From: Podospora pseudoanserina
Taxonomy: Eukaryota; Ascomycota; Sordariomycetes; Sordariales; Podosporaceae
Assembly (NCBI RefSeq): GCF_035222485.1
Contig: NC_085920.1
Coordinates: 372,001-436,000, forward strand
Direction: 5' to 3'
Length of the DNA stretch: 64,000 nt
Shown here: positions 18,359 through 30,369 of the stretch, in pieces
How the letters are laid out: the number at the start of each line of letters is the position of its first letter
Position numbering within the stretch: the stretch's first letter is position 1
The notes under the pieces: model-generated
Database searches by the model: none
Seen by the model: only the letters and a program-made list of their open reading frames with translations
Told to the model about the DNA's origin: nothing
Position numbers and translations under genes: made by a program

Positions 18359-21300
18359 GATGTCTGTTGCTTGAAGTGTAAATGACGCCGGATGCTGGGA
18401 TGAAAGGTAGTGTTATGGAGGTTTTTCGTGGAGGAACTTGGGTTGTCGTGGGTACATTGAGGGTCAGGTCATGTTTCTATGGTCTGTCGGTCTGATCCAA
18501 CGTCTGATGCTTGTGGAGCAGTTATGGCTGTTAGGGGAAGGGGAGATCGGGATGGGATGGTAGAATTTGGATGGTTCTAAGAAACACAAGGTTGACTTTG
18601 GTCTGTTATCAGTTTGGCGTGGACCAAGTGGGGGCTGGCTTCTTTAAGTGGTCATGGATCGGTGCCCTTTTGGTGCCATCGGAGGAACGAAGTTTGGGCT
18701 GAGTCTGGACGGGCTGGTATCACCCGTGGCCGGGACGATCCCAGAGGCCCAACCGCACGGTACGGGGTGTAGGGGTGTCTTACAGGTTGTCAGCCCTCCG
18801 CAGGCCCCCTTCGCTTTTCCGCTACAATGTCGTACCGAGTTGTCTTTGGACCAAGAAGTCAGGTTCTGGCTAAGAAAACCCGCCAAGGAACCGCCAAGGG
18901 CGTAGTGTTACTTGGCATACGGCAGTCAGAGGGAGCGAGTGATGCCGGGGGTTTGGATGCGAAGATGTTTGCGGGGAAAGAAGCTGGGGAAGCTTCCGTC
19001 CATTTTCTGGACTCTGGCAGCCTGCGCTACCAGCCGACGGGGCGCCAGCCAGCCCACAGCGGACTGGTTCTCAACCGACAATCAGTCCGATTGTTCTGTC
19101 TGTGTAGTGAAGAGCAATGGTGCCATCAGCATTCTTCTTTTATGCGAAAGGTCAGCGAGCAACTCGGACTGGTCAGGTATAGCCCCGACACTTGGGCCCA
19201 GAAAACTGCCATGCCATGTTTCGTGTCTCTCCGGCTCGGTGGTTTGCATTCCAACAGCATCTTGGCGTTGTCGATCCTTTTCCTCCTGAAAGGAGAGCTG
19301 ACTTGTAAGATGACCATGTGCTAGTTGTTGCCAGTTTTGGTGCCCTTTCAAGGCACGTCACTGCTGTCATTGACACTGTCCGGAAACGGCCGCCTTTCCC
19401 AGTCGACATCATCTTCAACCAGTCGGAAGCCAGAATGTGCTTTGCCAAGACATGCCCCTGTCATATGTTCGATGTTGTTTGGAACGACAACTGTTCTAGC
19501 CCCAGACCTTATCTTGGATACATCACCCTACATGAGGATGTTGAGCCTCGACGGAATTGAGTGGTTGACATGCCGGTGGTGTAAGTGTTCAGTACAGACC
19601 ATTGCACTCAACACCCTCAATTTCGGAACGGATACCCAGCCCCCTGATGGCGGCAGCAAACATGCAGCCGATCTTTCCCGTCATCGCCAATCATTTGGAA
19701 AATGTCGGAATCTCTCGATGTGATGGGTCAAAAATGCCGTGTTCGGAGCACAAGAGATGAGTTTACGCTGATCGTAGGACAATATTTGATGGTCATGGCA
19801 AGCTCATATAGGCTGGCATTAATTGCTTCAATCAGATAGTCCAGCCAGCAACAATAGTATGGTTTTTTTTGTGATACCTAGTTGGCTCTGAGCTCATGAA
19901 TCCAGTCAAATAGGTACCTAGCACATGACCGATTGAGACACATCCCTTGCATTGGCCGGCAAGCCTTAACCAATTGGTATCCCGGGTGTCAGATTTGTCA
20001 TTTGGGTAACCTTTGTCATCCCGACAGAGTTAGTTGGATTTTTTATTTGCCGCATGTGAAGTTCCGGTCTCCAGTGATGAGAATGATGTTAGTGTCACAA
20101 CATAAGGTGAAGCATACAACTCATACACAAATCTTTGTGTGGGCTTGGGTATTGTTTACGCATGATATCATCTGGTGTGGCACATTGCTTCACACAGACA
20201 TTAAAAGTGGGTAAAAAATATCGATCATGTTTCTTTTGAAAAATCTTACCAAATTAAAATAGTACCTAGGCTAGGTGAGGCAAAGGGCTGGGTGAATGAC
20301 GTTGACGGCTGTTTATGTTTATTGCAGCTGCTATCAAACAGAGTACCATACGTGATTGTGTAGTTCAAGTGTGAGTCCGCTGTCCAGCTCTTCTCACAAG
20401 GCTGTGTGAGAGGACTTTGGCCTCTTTCCGGATTAACACACTCTAGTTGCTCGCTCTTCTTGAAATCTGTATCTTTCATTAATAGTCTCAAATTTTGTCT
20501 TGTTTCTCCTTCATATCTGAGATAATAAAGGTACCAAGAGCAGAAAAGACCTGACCAAGCCAAACCATCCACGGGGAGCAACTCAAGGCGTGTGAGTCTG
20601 GAGGTGGGTATACTCAGCAAGAATTCTGCCTATTGTAAGGGTTGACTCATGGAGCCACCCAAGTATGTCATCCGAAGTCTGTCATCCCAAGTCAAGCAAT
20701 CAGCTCCCAGTCAACCAGCGGACTTATCTGCACAGATATAATTTCCCATTTTCCTGCCACTTCCAGCCTCCATCAGATATCCTCGTGTATTTATTCTTCG
20801 TTCAGAGAATCAGAGGTCCTTTTCTCACTGTTTTCGAACCACCTTACTTCTCTCCAATTGTATCACTTCTCTCCAACAGCCAACATGGGAATGAAAAACT
20901 TTCTGATCGCGAGTCCAGGGCGGCCCCTGCTAGTGTGAAGACCTTGTAGGTAGGCAGAGATGGGAAGCTACCTACCGTAGAGAATGATCATTGATCTAGC
21001 CCTTAGAATTGCTCTTTGAATTGTGAACACTGGTGGTACACGAGCGCTCAAAGCTCCCTGTGTTGGAGACCTGTTTGGCGTGGTCATAATGTTCTGACAA
21101 AATTACCTTGTGCCTAGTTCTTGAAAGTTGCATTCCTTTGCTTCCATCCTGTAGTCATGCCAGCTGCTTCCGGACTTCCAGGCCTCTTTCCTTTTCAAGT
21201 CCACATATTGAGAGTAATGCAGATTACCATTGTTATTTGCCGTGAGTAGTGTGTATAACGGGGTATTTGGCTCTAAAGATACCGAATTACCTAGGTAAGA

Positions 21301-21888
21301 TGGTCTCTGTGTTTGAACAATGTGTTCTAACAGGCCCGCCAGTTGGTGGTATCTTGACATTCATCTTACCTCTGCAGGACCTAAGTTCTGCAAGAAAGAA
21401 AGGTCTCCTCTTATCCAAGACAACTTGGAAGGCAACAGTCTATTCATGTCTTCCATAAAGAGATTGAAATGGGATGCAAATGGAACCTAAGATGACAAAT
21501 GTATTGTGAGATGTGATGTTTACAGTAGTGAGAATATGTTGGTAATCTGGAAGTGCAGCTGCACTTTATCTTGCTATCTAGAGATGATGCTTTCTTACCT
21601 AGGTATACAAAAGTCTTCTTTTACCTGGATTATATTGGAGAATGAAAGCCATTGAGAGGAATATTGATAATCGCCGCGAGATGGCAGTTGCTCCATTGCT
21701 ACCGAGCCATCTGTTCCAAAGTCATAAATTTAGCTTGCGGAGAGTGACACGTTTTGCCATTTATATCCCAGCAGAAAAGCATCCTTGGTAGCGCTGCCTA
21801 CAGCACAATCGACCTACACAACAACTAAAAGGCCGTTCTAGAAATTTGGCAGAAGCTCCAACGACCGAAGCAGGAACCAACCATCGAT
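18359..21888. other. 3.5-kb gene-poor region
   Basis: No convincing gene. Several plus-strand ORFs of 90-165 codons between 18640 and 19720 have poor composition and no splice context. From about 19740 to 21700 the sequence is AT-rich with repeated TACCTAGGTA-like words, as often seen in old, mutated transposon remains in fungi, but no family can be named. Confidence 0.4.
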
Positions 21889-23207
21889 ATGTCTACATCA
21901 AAACCTTCGCGAATCTTTTCGCCTTATGAGTCCTCCTTGGAGTCCTCTTCGTCTGATAATAGGCAGTCATCCGAGGAAAACCCCCTCGCTATCGCACGCC
22001 GCAATGTACTCCATATTCCTCCCAATATTAGTTCCATCCGCGTCCCCGGGCCATCGGTAACGCCGGGGCGAACCCAGCCAATCACGCGAACGCCATTGCC
22101 TTCTGCGCGCCCTCCATCGTTGCGTCCCCAGCCGCCCTCTGCTCGTGCCCCAGTGCGCTCCAAGTCCACCTCTGAGCAAACATCTCTGCCAACTTCGCCA
22201 GTCCAGCCGACCCCTGGCAAGCCCCCTGCTCTGTCAAAGTTGGGCTACTTTCCCTCTCCACGCAGCACCCTACCTGCCTCTCAACCAAACACAACCCAGA
22301 AGCAACAGCAGCAACAACATCACCCGACCCCTGAACCCGAGGAACCTCTCATTGCACCCCCATTCCCCTGCCTACCCGGCACCTTGGCCCCACCCTCCGT
22401 AATCGCCATCTTCAACAACACCCCCTCCGGACCCTCCCTCACAAACCCCATCTTCCCCATCCCCCCTTCCTCCCTCACACCAGCAGTCTTCACCTCATCC
22501 CTCAGCCCCTCCCAAACCCTTCTCTTCACCAACCCCGATGGCCCCCCCGGCCCCCCCCGTTTTCTCCCACCAGACAGCCTCACCCCGGAAACCGACCCGA
22601 GCACCTTCCGTGCCTGTGACTGCGTCTTCACCCTACTATGGTTATACAGCCCCCAACTAGCACTCGACTTTTTCGGCCCCGACAGCCCCAAACGCGACGC
22701 CAATTTAGAGGTATTCGACGGCCGGGTGCAAGAGCACTGGGTGAAAAAGGAGACACCGGGAGGGGGGTTGCGCCAGGTGCCGCAGTTCGGTGTTTGCAGG
22801 GTTGGTGATGAAGTTACGGTTTGTTTATCCCTCTCCACCCCCCGCCCCCACCCCTCCCTCCCAACAAAAAATTATACGGTTGTTGACTCTACAGGAAATA
22901 GATCGGCTTCCGGACTCAGTCCAGCAAGAGAATGTGTCGCTACAGGGCCAAAATCTCGCGTGATACGGGGTTATGGACTAGCATTGACGCCAAGGACGAG
23001 GTTGTTTGTGCTGAGCGGGAGGAGAAGGAAAAAGTAGAAAGATTTGGGGCTATTGTTGGAAGGGAGTTGCTCTTGACTAGGTTTTGGTACCGGCAGCCGT
23101 ATTATGAGGTTAGGATTCAGGTTGATGGGATGATGATTGCTTATACATGGAGTGCACGCTCAAGCATATCACTTCACGGCGACGAACAAACACTGGTGAA
23201 CAAATAA
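21889..23207 (+). CDS. Fungal protein of unknown function with disordered N-terminus, 411 aa
   Basis: Exon 1 is 21889-22818 and exon 2 is 22902-23207. The 83-nt intron starts GTTTGT and ends GGAAATAG, past an earlier ACAG that would give a quick stop. The join reads GDEVTIGFRTQSSKRMCRY. Residues 1-200 are Pro/Ser/Gln-rich and disordered. From about 220 onward a compact domain appears (FRACDCVFTLLWLYSPQLAL, FDGRVQEHWVKKE, RFGAIVGRELLLTRFWYRQP, YYEVRIQVDGMMIAYTW). No recognised fold. Splicing extends the protein well past the unspliced reading, whose tail becomes low-complexity. It converges on the next gene, with 139 bp between. Confidence 0.72.
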
Positions 23208-23346
23208 AAATTCGACTTCGAGGTATCATATCATGTACATAAAAATGGCATCGAGCCGGCCCTTTCTCTCCCCCTTTCGGCACCGCCCGGGTGGTGGTTA
23301 TCTGCTTTCACCCTTCTTACTCCTCCTCCTTCTCCCCATCATTTAC

Positions 23347-24450
23347 TTAGAGACGGTAAAATCTCTGCCCGTTTCTCATCGACCTCTTTCCAATGCGGCC
23401 TCTGCCATTGTCAGAGTCGCTGTCAGAGTCCTCGCCATCAGTGTCAGAGTCGATGCCGTCAGTGTCGGAGTCGGTGTCGGTGTCGTTTCCGTTGTTCTTT
23501 CCCTTTCCCTTTCCCTTTCCCTTGCCCTTACCCTTGCCCTCGGGTGCTTGACGCGCAAGAACAACAGCGGCATTACCCTTGCCCTTGCCCTTGCCAACTT
23601 GAAGCTGTTGGGCACCGGCACCAACGAGTCTGAGAAGGTCATTGATAGCACCATTAGCATTGCCCTTGCCCTTGCCCTGAGCCTGACCAACAAGTAAGCC
23701 CAAAAGCTGGTTGAGCTGGCCTCTGTTGACGTTTTGGCCCTGGCCCTGGAGCTGACCAGTGACAAGCTGGAGGAGCTGGTTGAGCTGAGCGTTACCGTTG
23801 CCGTTGCCGTTGCCTCTGAGGACCTGGCCGAGGAGCAGCTCCAGGATGTCATCGACGTCATCGATATCAAGCTCGTCGTCGGAGTCATCGACCCGCACGA
23901 CACGGTTGACTCTGCCGCCGCCAATCAAGTTGAGAAGTCCGCCAAGGTTCAGGTTGTTGTTGCCGGCGCCGAGGTTGAGGCCATTCCCTCCGATTCCGAT
24001 GAGCCTCAAGAGATCGTTGATGTTGGCATTGCCTCCTCCAATAAGCTGGAGCAGATCCTGAAGACGGATGTTGCTGTTATTCTTGCCCTTGCCTCTATTG
24101 TTGTTATTGTTGTTGTTCTTCTTTCCCCTTGCAGGCTCGGTGCCGTTGACGATAACAACAGGCGTGGCTGTAGCGGTTGCCTCGGTGATGGTGGAGATGA
24201 TCTCCTCGATCTCCTCGGTTGCGGTAGGAGTCTCGGTTACTACCACCTCTGTCTCCTCAACAGCTGTGGTCTCGGCGACGGTCTCGGCGGCGGTCGTCTC
24301 GGCCACCGCGGTCTCGGTGACCACCACAGCCTCGGATGTGACAGTAACAACAACAGCACCATCCTGAGGAGCAGGGACAGCCTGAACTGCTTGACCGAAC
24401 AAAAGAGTGGATGCCAGAACGGCGTGTCTCCAGGACAATGTGATGGCCAT
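23347..24450 (-). CDS. Secreted repeat-rich protein (LLxLxG and GK repeats)
   Basis: Start ATG at 24450 gives a signal peptide (MAITLSWRHAVLASTLLFGQ, then AVQAVPAP). An upstream in-frame non-ATG extension was rejected. The 367-aa product has a Val/Thr/Glu-rich region (about 30-95), an N-rich stretch (KKNNNNNNNRGKGKNN), then seven leucine-rich units: LQDLLQLIGGG, INDLLRLIGIGG, LGGLLNLIGGG, ILELLLGQVLRG, LNQLLQLVTGQLQG, LNQLLGLLVGQ and INDLLRLVGAG. These are spaced by Gly/Asn/Lys linkers such as GKGKGN. A GKGKGKGKGK tract and a DTDSDTD acidic tail end it. Amphipathic Leu units in a Gly-rich, extracellular chain suggest self-assembly or a wall or matrix role (inference). Underlying DNA has CCCTTT-type microsatellite runs that probably vary in length. 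Confidence 0.75.
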   Translation of the reverse strand: MAITLSWRHAVLASTLLFGQAVQAVPAPQDGAVVVTVTSEAVVVTETAVAETTAAETVAETTAVEETEVVVTETPTATEEIEEIISTITEATATATPVVIVNGTEPARGKKNNNNNNNRGKGKNNSNIRLQDLLQLIGGGNANINDLLRLIGIGGNGLNLGAGNNNLNLGGLLNLIGGGRVNRVVRVDDSDDELDIDDVDDILELLLGQVLRGNGNGNGNAQLNQLLQLVTGQLQGQGQNVNRGQLNQLLGLLVGQAQGKGKGNANGAINDLLRLVGAGAQQLQVGKGKGKGNAAVVLARQAPEGKGKGKGKGKGKGKNNGNDTDTDSDTDGIDSDTDGEDSDSDSDNGRGRIGKRSMRNGQRFYRL

Positions 24451-25758
24451 TTCGTCTGATTTTGTGGCTTTGTCGTTAGGAAACAAAAAAAAAGGAACGT
24501 TGTCGTAAGTAATGATGCAGAATCAAAAGGATTGTCGTTAAAAGAAAGAAAAAAGGGATCAACCCTGGGACGTTGGAAGAAAGGAGGGAAAGGGCGAAGA
24601 AAAAAAGAAACAGCAAAGTCGAGTATCGAACTGACGACCAAAAGGAGAAAAGGACTCTGGAAAAAAGGTGGGATGAACCTCCCCTTTTAAAGAGGCACAA
24701 TTGGGACGAAGCGTCTGTTCTCCTACGAGACACCATCGCGTTGGATTTGACACATCCTGGCTCGATGTTACCTTGCACCTCGAACCTTCATGCTTAGTCC
24801 CATCTCCTGTTTGGAAAAGTCTCCTAGGCTCGAGCCAGGGTGCCAAAACATCGTCAACAGCGGCAGCTGGCGCGCTTCACGAACCCGGAAGTTGGTAGGT
24901 TCCCAAAAGTGCACTGGCAGTCTGAAACCCCACGTCGATCAATCGTCTCGAACCCTGGGATGTGCCGTCCTCGCGCTAGCTTCATCAGAAGTGTGATTGC
25001 GGCTCTTCAGTCGCTCGAGGTTGCATTGAGCGGCAGCCATTGGGTCCTCGGTTGCCCCTGTGGGGATCGTAGCGTGCCCTTGGGGTTTGGTGCCAAGATC
25101 TTGGGAACCTGGAGAAAGTGTTTCAGTTCTCCGTCTCAGACGAAGTAGCCTGTCACTGCGATTTGGTGGACAAAAGGAGAAAGTCGTCTACACTACCTCA
25201 ACGAAGCCATTGCCGATGGTAATACAGCAAGGTTCCTCAAGCAAGAAAAACCAATGTTGCGTTTTGAGTTTGTTGTTTCCTGCTGGCTCCATCCCCTGCG
25301 TGTTTGAAGCTTTCTTTAGACCAAGGGCCAGGCGCACCAATCAGAGACGAGGAGTTGAGCAGAAATATGTCAACACAACCATTTCATCAACCGTCGTCTG
25401 GTTTGACTTCAAGGAGGTGGGAGACAATAATAGAACCTCAGACCAGACGAAATCATGCATAGATGATCTTCTAAGCGGCCGATCAGATGGATAAGCCCTT
25501 GGTGTTGTCGGTTACTGTGTCGATGCAGACTGGCCTAGCCTTGAAACCAGAGACGGCGTATTGATCTTGATCCTTGATGTTTGTCGACCATCCGCGCTGT
25601 TTACCATGGTTGCCGACTCTCCACCTTACTGCAACCCAGCTTCCGTGCCTTGGTGACATTGGCCCGGTCCAAGCAAGTGTACATGGATCTCGCCGAGTTT
25701 GTTTTCGGGCTTGGCATGGACGCAATGCATCCTACGACAAAGAGAGTCCGATGCTCAA
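24451..25758. other. Intergenic, nothing recognised
   Basis: Promoter side of the repeat-rich gene, including polyA/G-rich runs near 24480-24620 that fit a 5' UTR. Scattered small ORFs up to 144 codons lack coding character. Confidence 0.4.
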
Positions 25759-27990
25759 TCAAGGGAGCGTAAACTTATAAAGTTGTGTGCCCTGCCCTTT
25801 CTTCAACCATCCATCTTGAAAGGCGGGGCAGTGGTCGAAATACTCCCCATGCATTAGACCGTGGACATATGCCTCGCCAACCAGCAAATACTCACCACTC
25901 CCATCATCTCGTGGACGTACAAGAAATGGCATATCCGCGCCGCTGATAATCACCAGAATATCCCCTGGCATGGTGTGAGCGGGCCCATATCCCATCCATC
26001 CTCCCGGCGTGACAAACGCACAGCGTTGGTGAAAAACAATGTGAGATATCTGAACAGAAAACAGCTACATCCATTACAAAACGACTGAGCTTGTCCACGT
26101 CGCCCTCACAGTTTCCAAGAAGTTCATGGGTTTTTATTCTGGTTTCCTTAGCCCTCCAGTAGTGCAGTAATAGCGATGCCTCATCGGGATACAGAGTTTG
26201 TAGGTAGTAAACCAGTTCATCTCTCACAAACTCATGTGCTGGACTGGTGCAGCTTCGGGATTCATGAGGTACAACGTCTCCTATTCTTGTTTTCCAAAGA
26301 GCCTCATTGGAAGGGCAAGGTGAATTGGTAGTCCCAGGTGCCTGCCAGAAAGCTGATTAGTTCTGTCGTCCCATGCGTTCCTAGAGTGCTGCCATCTCGC
26401 GATGAGTAACAAATTCCCATGTCGGCACATGGTAGCCTGAGAAGCGGTTCCCTAGGCATTTTTGGGCTGTAATTGGGGTTTGAACAAGTGGCAATAGTTG
26501 AAGACTCCGTTTTGTGTTCGAAATTCGGTTTGATCGTCTGTTTTCCTATCTTTTCCTGACTCTCATCAACACGTGTTGTTTGTGGCTGACAACCAAAGCA
26601 GGTCCCACATGATTGAGCAACGCGAGAGAACACATTCGCGAACGCTTCAGAATCGGGTTGTCGGTTTCGGCCTGCTGGCTGTGCGCGGAAAGCATTGTCG
26701 GTTAGCTCCACTTCATCTACCGGAAAGGCCCATACACCCAGTCGTTGACGTTCGGCGAGTTGGAACTCATTTGAGAGACATCCAGAGGCACAGTATATTG
26801 CTGCCCGTCGGTAGGTTATGCCTACCAACGGGGGCGGAGCTGATGGAGCACGAACGAGCCGGCGATCCAAACGCGGCAACCAACTTAGCCACGGTTGCTC
26901 ATCATTCCATTCCCGCAAACCGGCACACCATGACAAAATATTGAGACTGCTGGATTGACCGAATGAATACTGAACAAAGGTGGCGAAGACTGACTGAACA
27001 TCTGCGCTGTAGTCTACCGGAATATGAAATGTCGCCTCGCGGGGTCCGAGTCCTAGTAAGCCGTAGATCTTGTCTCTTGGATTTTACACGAGCTGTGGAT
27101 TCGTTATCAGGATAAGTTCTTCCAAATCCAGGTGTCCTTTTGTTGCCTGCACTATATTCCGTAGCTGCAGGGGCCGCTCTAGCCAAAAGTTATCCATCGT
27201 TGTGTGGAAAAAAGTCCAGTTTAAATCGTTGTTGGAACGCTGGATAATCGGTTTCAAAATAGCTAGACGTAAGGTGAACCCGGAGTTGGTCGAATCCAAT
27301 GCAGAAGCAGTCCCAACACATGCTCGAGTTGCCTATCTTCATCAACGGGGGCTTACTAGGCAGGGTAAACTCCTGAAGGATCCACGTTCTCCGGAACCAG
27401 GGGCAAAAAGGATGTTGGACATGCCCATTATTACATCAAAGATTGAACGTGAGGCCAAATGAATCTTCATCTGCTGTAATGAATCCGACATGTCTTTGTA
27501 ATGTTGGGCAGCCGGGATAGTTGCATCTCGAACGGCCAACTCCTGTCTCAAACCCATGACTTGGTCGGTAGATTGGTTCCCTGTCCCAAACCAGACTAGG
27601 ACAGCTGCATGAGAGTAGATTGTTGACATGAGTGGCACCTGTGTATTCTTTTCGGCGATATTCCCCTGGTCGATGCAAATAGCGTCTACCCACAGCATGA
27701 GGGGCAATCCATTGCAGAATTTGGGACGAATTATCCGCAATGCAGCGTGGAGGGTTGCTGAGACATTGACAACATGCCTGTTGAGCCTGAGTGACGGTAA
27801 CTCTCCTCCTGTTTGATCCGTGCTCGAGGTATTCACTTCTTGGTGCCAGGCGTACGAGAGACAACGCGCTGAATTCTGGAGGACGGTCGAGCCTTTGTGC
27901 AAACAACTCTCCAGATATACGTTCGTCGTCCGCTCCCGGGTGAAGCTTTAGCAATCTGATCTCTCGTGCTCGCGCGTCAAGTGTTACTGA
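25759..27990 (-). pseudogene. HET-domain gene, apparently broken
   Basis: Minus-strand segments, read in order across different frames, match a whole HET-domain gene. The N-terminal region IRLLKLHPGADDERISGELF leads into the HET core, with YAWHQEV, LPLMLWVDAICIDQGNIAEK, NTQVPLMSTIYSHAAVLVWF. The typical C-terminal signature of the family is also present (MGYGPAHTMPGDILVIISGA, then YLLVGEAYVHGLMHGEYFD). HET proteins control heterokaryon incompatibility, triggering cell death when unlike fungal strains fuse. The pieces lie in more than one frame, with roughly three or more breaks that I could not explain by introns, so I regard it as decayed. The order of parts is preserved, so the decay is not ancient. 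Confidence 0.75.
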
Positions 27991-28258
27991 GGAGTATAGT
28001 AGTGTTCGCAGTCGATCGGGCGGCTTGCTGCTCAGGGGTCGTGGTGCTGGACATCATCAGTAGCGAGGTTTTTGTCAGTGCCGAGGATCTCACTACAAGA
28101 CTGAAACATACTGCGACACGCCGGTTTTGCTTGTACGCTTTTGGTGTTATTCTTAAAGATTAAGGAAAGGCACAACTACCATGTCAAAAATCTGTATTAA
28201 AAGCTTCTACTATTTCCTATCCAATACCAGCTCAGACAGACGCTATCCCATCAACCCC

Positions 28259-29347
28259 CTACTTGAACTGTAGAGTACCGTTGGCGTTTCCTATCCGCTC
28301 ATCCAGATTGAGGGAGCTGCTGACCCAGCAGCCATCACCTCTGCGAAGCTCAGCAACCAGTCTCTTGCCGCAGTCCTCAAGGCGCACATTTCTCGCCGAA
28401 GAACCAAAGTTGCCGCCAGCCTGGCCGCCCTGGCTACCACCTCCAGGAAGCTTGATCACTTGACCGGGGTGGATCAAATCGGGGTTCTGGAGGCAGTTGA
28501 TCTTGGCCAGCTCTTGCCAGTTGGTACCGTGACGCTGGGCAATGTCGCGGAGGGTGTCGCCGGGCTGAACAGTCACGCTGCTGGGCTTGTTGCCGCAACT
28601 GTTGATGTTGGCGCCGCCAGAAGTCCAGCGGAAGTTGCCGTTGCTGTTCTCGATGATCTTGTTCAGGCTGATGCTGGTGGGCTGGTAGGAGCCATCAAGA
28701 CGGCGGCACTCGCAGTGCAGCATGAACTCGCCGTGGGCGTCCAAGCGGATATCCTTGGCGGAACCACTGAAGTTGCCGCCATGGCTAACACCGTGATCGC
28801 GAGGCTGGTTGCTGTGATGGTGTTGCTGCTGTTGCTGTGGCTGAGAAGCGCGTCTCCGGTCCTCCTCCTCTCTTCTGCGCCTGTCCTCCTCGTCCCTGCG
28901 CTTGCGGTCCTCGTCATCTCTCCTCCTTCTGTCGTCATCCTCCTTCCGTCTCTTCTCGTCTTCCTCTCTCTTCCTCTTCTCCTCCTCCTCGCGGCGGATC
29001 CTGTCCTCTTCCTCCTTCTTCTTCTTCTCCTTCTCTTCGTCCTTCTTGTCCTTCCAGTCCTCAACACCGTCCTGCAGCTTGTGGCCGGCAACTGCACCGG
29101 CAACAGCGCCGAGGACGGTGCTCAGCTTGCTATGGCCGGTCTTGCCGCCAATCTTGTTACCACCGAAACCACCGGCGATACCACCACCAACGGCGCCGAG
29201 GAAGCCACGCTCCTGTTGATCGCCATGTTGTTGGTTGCTGCCTTGGTAGTGCTGTTGGGTCTGTTGGGCAGCAGCGGCGTAGTAAGAGGCAGCTTCGCCC
29301 TGGACATTGCTGCCCTGGTTGTTGTTGTTGTTGTTGTGGTAGCTCAT
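28259..29347 (-). CDS. CVNH lectin with inserted LysM and coiled-coil N-terminus
   Basis: An intact 362-aa, intron-free protein. Order of parts: N/Q-rich start, glycine-zipper segment at about 48-90 (GFLGAVGGGIAGGFGGNKIG, VLGAVAGAVAGHK), a long charged coiled coil at about 93-168, the first half of a cyanovirin-N homology domain at about 190-247 (GSAKDIRLDAHGEFMLHCEC), a LysM module at 256-301 (VTVQPGDTLRDIAQRHGTNW...LIHPGQVIKLP), and the second CVNH half at 311-362 (SARNVRLEDCGKRLVAELRR). CVNH with LysM between its two repeats is the type III arrangement known from Magnaporthe. CVNH binds mannose glycans and LysM binds GlcNAc polymers. There is no signal peptide, so export, if any, is unconventional. 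Lost neighbours flank it while it remains open. Confidence 0.92.
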   Translation of the reverse strand: MSYHNNNNNNQGSNVQGEAASYYAAAAQQTQQHYQGSNQQHGDQQERGFLGAVGGGIAGGFGGNKIGGKTGHSKLSTVLGAVAGAVAGHKLQDGVEDWKDKKDEEKEKKKKEEEDRIRREEEEKRKREEDEKRRKEDDDRRRRDDEDRKRRDEEDRRRREEEDRRRASQPQQQQQHHHSNQPRDHGVSHGGNFSGSAKDIRLDAHGEFMLHCECRRLDGSYQPTSISLNKIIENSNGNFRWTSGGANINSCGNKPSSVTVQPGDTLRDIAQRHGTNWQELAKINCLQNPDLIHPGQVIKLPGGGSQGGQAGGNFGSSARNVRLEDCGKRLVAELRRGDGCWVSSSLNLDERIGNANGTLQFK

Positions 29348-30369
29348 GGTGAAGGTTTCTGGTGAGTCTAATGGGGCGGTCTGTGTGTAGTTGATGTCTT
29401 CAGAGGGGGAAATAGGGCAAAGGCCGCAAGGTGATGAGGTTTTGTGTGGATGTTTGTGTGAGGATATCGAGGCAAGGTCGGTCCAAGACTACAGCTTATA
29501 TAGACCAACAGTTCGCAATGGGGTCATCTTGAGCGGTCGTCGGACTTTGAGGACCCTTGTGGTCCAGACCTCACCGCACCGCCGCAAGCACTGGCCACTT
29601 GCCGCCGCTCGAGTCGGACGAAACAGTCGCGGTCCCACTCCGGGGCCCACTTGGGTTCAGCTTCGCCTGGCTTTCGTCGATCCAAGTCGCCAGACCGCCG
29701 AGATCGTGGACACGCGCCACGCGTATCAAAGGCTTAGCCAAACCTTGGCTGCCGTGTTAGCCGTTCCGCCCGACGGTTACCTCCGTCCGAGTGGCGATCG
29801 GGGCCCAGGATCGTCCCCGGACGATGCGGAGCGGCGGGGTCCAACTGTGGAGTTGGGCTGCCGTCGTACGATCCCTTTCAGCTTGGTGCCTCAACACCAA
29901 GCATTTGGGTCCTGCGTGAGCATTGCTGTCGTGTTTCCGTGAGAGGCCTTCGGTTTCTCCGAGTGACTCTGGATGAACCTAAGGTTTAAGCTGTTGACAG
30001 GTTGTAGAACACGTGCATCTGAATCAGCCACCATCCGGCACCCAGGTAGTACTGAAACCCAGGTAGTACTGGGCAGAAGGATGCGTGTAATTTCTTGTCT
30101 TGGTGCTTTACTGATAGGAATGAAGATGGGAGAGGTCGCCTGTAAGGGCGACAACCCTCTCCAGCTACAAGAAATCAGGGGATGGAGATGTTCAAGGTGA
30201 CCGTTTTCTATCGAGCAAGGTCACTGTGAGCCCAAATAAGCAGATGAAAAAAAGGCGGTGATAGGTAATCTACAGAAAATAGCAAAATTTATAGAGTACC
30301 TATGCGCGAAAGCAGGAACTGCCTAAGCAAACCAAGCCCTATGACCAATACATGCTTGGGTTTGGGTTA
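29348..30369. other. Intergenic, nothing recognised
   Basis: A GC-rich plus-strand ORF (29391-29942) has no family resemblance and probably overlaps the 5' UTR of the lectin gene. A short direct repeat, CCCAGGTAGTACTG, occurs twice at about 30041-30070. Confidence 0.4.

Noticed and set aside
18827-19324. 165-codon plus-strand ORF in a gene-poor stretch
   Set aside because: Composition is not protein-like and there are no splice or start signals.
29391-29942. 183-codon plus-strand ORF
   Set aside because: GC-rich, no domain, overlaps the promoter/5' UTR side of the lectin gene.
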